Source: Syntrophaceae bacterium (GTDB lineage Bacteria; Desulfobacterota; SM23-61). Taken from it: a stretch of 6,279 nucleotides of DNA. Numbering within the stretch: position 1 is the first letter of the stretch; the number at the start of each line of letters is the position of its first letter. Where the stretch lies: NCBI GenBank assembly GCA_003154025.1, contig PMCE01000089.1, forward strand, positions 1 to 6,279, in the 5' to 3' direction. Below the pieces are notes generated by a model. The model was not told where the DNA came from and made no database searches. It saw only the letters and a list, made by a program, of their open reading frames with translations. Shown here one piece after another: positions 5,231 through 6,279 of this stretch. A program made the translations under genes and the position numbers.

Positions 5231-5367
5231 AATACCAACGAAATAAGAATCGTGTCATTGCGAGAAGCGAAGCGATCCCGCCAGCGGCGGGACAATCCCG
5301 ATCAAGAATAAGATTGCCGCGCCCTTCGGGCTCGCAATGACGTAACGATATTTATTTCGTTTGTATT
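5231..5367. repeat. 137-bp long inverted-repeat element (GTCATTGCGAG type)
   Basis: The left arm (5231-5264) and right arm (5331-5367) are imperfect inverted copies of each other. The outer ends read AATACCAACGAAATAA and, on the other strand, AATACAAACGAAATAA, with one mismatch in 16. ATCGT follows in both after two differing bases, then GTCATTGCGAG in both, with a 3-bp insertion in the right arm. Inside, TCCCGCC (5276-5282) and GGCGGGA (5286-5292) form a hairpin, and CAATC (5293-5297) pairs with GATTG (5312-5316). The core GTCATTGCGAG...CTCGCAATGAC is a type I recognise as widely dispersed in bacterial genomes. It fills nearly all of the gap between the dehydrogenase and reductase genes, and its right end overlaps the dehydrogenase stop codon. 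Confidence 0.88.
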
Positions 5368-6279
5368 AGACCGGTTTGAACGCTCCCTGGCCCTCCAGGA
5401 AGTCCAGCAATTTTAGGTAGAGAATATCTCTTTTCCGGAGGGTCTCTTCCTCCGATCGGCCGCCATAGTCAAAAAGCCCCTTGGAGGTACTCGGCCCCAA
5501 ATGGCCCTGCTTTACATTCTCTTCAATCAGGGGGATGCTTTTGCCTATGCTTTTGAGAACATCGTTTACTAAATTTAACCCGTTGAAATCCATGCTCTGG
5601 ACCACTCCCACGATGGGAAGGCGGATTCCCAGGCTCGACTTCATCGCCAGATCGATCTCCCCCGGAGTGGCCCAGTTGTTCTCGAGGATTTCCAGCGTCG
5701 CGAGGATGATCGCGTTCTGGATCCGGTTTACGATGCACCGCTGCACGAACTGTCTCATTACCACCGGTGTCTTGCCGATTCGTTCCATGAGCCGGGCGGT
5801 AGACTGGAGAACCGTGGGCGAGGTCTCCGGACCCGGCGCTACTTCCACTAGGGGAATGATGTGGGGAGGGGCGAACCAATGGGTCACCACGGTCCGGGAA
5901 GGGTTGCGAACCTCGATGATCTTGAAGATATCCAGCCCCGAGGTATTACTGGCCAGGATCGTCTCCTCTCCACAGGCCTCATCCAGCAGATGGAAGACCT
6001 TCTTCTTCACCTCGGGAACCTCTATCACAGCTTCCAGGACGAAATCCGTCCCCCGGGCTGCGGCTGTGATATCCGTGGTCGTATGAATGCGCCCCAGGAT
6101 GGAAGGGACCTCCTTCTCCTTTACCTTTCCATATTCAACCAGGGTTTTCAGGTTTCCCTTCATGAGCACTTTGGCATGCTCCAGAATCTCCGGCTTCACA
6201 TCCGCCAGGTTCACTTCGATCCCGCAGGCGGCAAAGACCTGGGCAATGGAATGGCCCATGGTCCCCGCGCCGATGACCG
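5366..6279 (-). CDS. 3-hydroxyacyl-CoA dehydrogenase family protein (5' end off window)
   Basis: The frame runs from the window edge (codons for VIGAGTMGHSIAQ) to a TAA at 5366-5368, so only the first few residues are missing. Members oxidise an L-3-hydroxyacyl-CoA, or a related 3-hydroxy acid, with NAD+. The N-terminal Rossmann domain shows GAGTMG. Counting from the Met in that motif, LEA at 75-77, ASNTSG (103-108, catalytic Ser107), His127 in HWFAPPH and Glu139 in LVEV follow; the His-Glu pair has the canonical 12-residue spacing. The C-terminal helical domain contains IVNR with the conserved Asn, and the end has DYGGRSEEE and RKRD. Two signature positions deviate: HFFNP is HWFAP, and the usual PGF before the NR motif is VQRC. 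It could therefore act on a non-CoA hydroxy acid, like the carnitine or gulonate dehydrogenases of this superfamily. It is the first visible gene of the minus-strand series. Confidence 0.9.
   Translation of the reverse strand, partial: VIGAGTMGHSIAQVFAACGIEVNLADVKPEILEHAKVLMKGNLKTLVEYGKVKEKEVPSILGRIHTTTDITAAARGTDFVLEAVIEVPEVKKKVFHLLDEACGEETILASNTSGLDIFKIIEVRNPSRTVVTHWFAPPHIIPLVEVAPGPETSPTVLQSTARLMERIGKTPVVMRQFVQRCIVNRIQNAIILATLEILENNWATPGEIDLAMKSSLGIRLPIVGVVQSMDFNGLNLVNDVLKSIGKSIPLIEENVKQGHLGPSTSKGLFDYGGRSEEETLRKRDILYLKLLDFLEGQGAFKPV

Noticed and set aside
4708..5295. 195-codon minus-strand frame overlapping the reductase in another frame
   Set aside because: It shows low-complexity Arg/Gly/His composition and lies in a shifted frame of a well-supported gene; the reductase itself shows no frameshift.
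5481..6086. 201-codon plus-strand frame opposite the dehydrogenase
   Set aside because: It is an antisense shadow; the minus-strand frame has all Rossmann and catalytic motifs.

Overview
The window reads as accessory chromosome of a Gram-negative, probably anaerobic or metabolically versatile bacterium, most likely of the Desulfobacterota (former Deltaproteobacteria) or a nearby lineage. The reasons are a Bug/TctC-type periplasmic solute receptor of a divergent branch, a Tat-signal aldo/keto reductase carrying two [4Fe-4S] motifs, a DUF3568-like lipoprotein, a DUF4124 envelope protein, and several families of short palindromic intergenic repeats. The assignment is inferred from gene content and style; no taxonomic marker gene is present.

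Layout. Positions 1-180 (+) hold the C-terminal tail of a gene cut by the window edge, resembling AmgK-like phosphotransferases. It converges on a small lipoprotein gene at 218-688 (-). A 426-bp divergent intergenic region (689-1114) carries an inverted pair of 7-bp tandem repeat arrays, a candidate promoter for each flanking gene and a 21-bp operator-like dyad. It leads into the receptor gene at 1115-2092 (+), which has a strong ribosome binding site and a hairpin right after its stop. The convergent interval 2093-2303 holds a 63-bp double-hairpin repeat. Next come a DUF4124 protein gene (2304-2831, -) and a 362-bp gene-free stretch holding two half-size hairpin units that resemble that repeat.

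The right half is a minus-strand gene series read from 6279 downwards: a 3-hydroxyacyl-CoA dehydrogenase family gene (5' end off the window), the aldo/keto reductase, and an HpcH/HpaI-type aldolase. The aldolase starts 37 bp after the reductase stop. The 152-bp dehydrogenase-reductase gap is almost entirely one 137-bp inverted-repeat element whose end supplies two bases of the dehydrogenase stop codon. The three enzymes could form a catabolic operon for a hydroxy- or oxo-acid: oxidation of a 3-hydroxyacyl compound, carbonyl reduction, and retro-aldol release of pyruvate. The nearby Bug receptor could capture a carboxylate. The substrate cannot be read from sequence, and the link between receptor and enzymes is inference.

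No tRNA, rRNA, CRISPR array or transposase gene was recognised. The most unusual content is intergenic: the heptad inverted array (813-1008), the TGTAGGG-type hairpin repeats (2173-2235 and 2986-3068) and the long inverted repeat (5231-5367). I see no clear evidence of a wholly new defence or mobile system.
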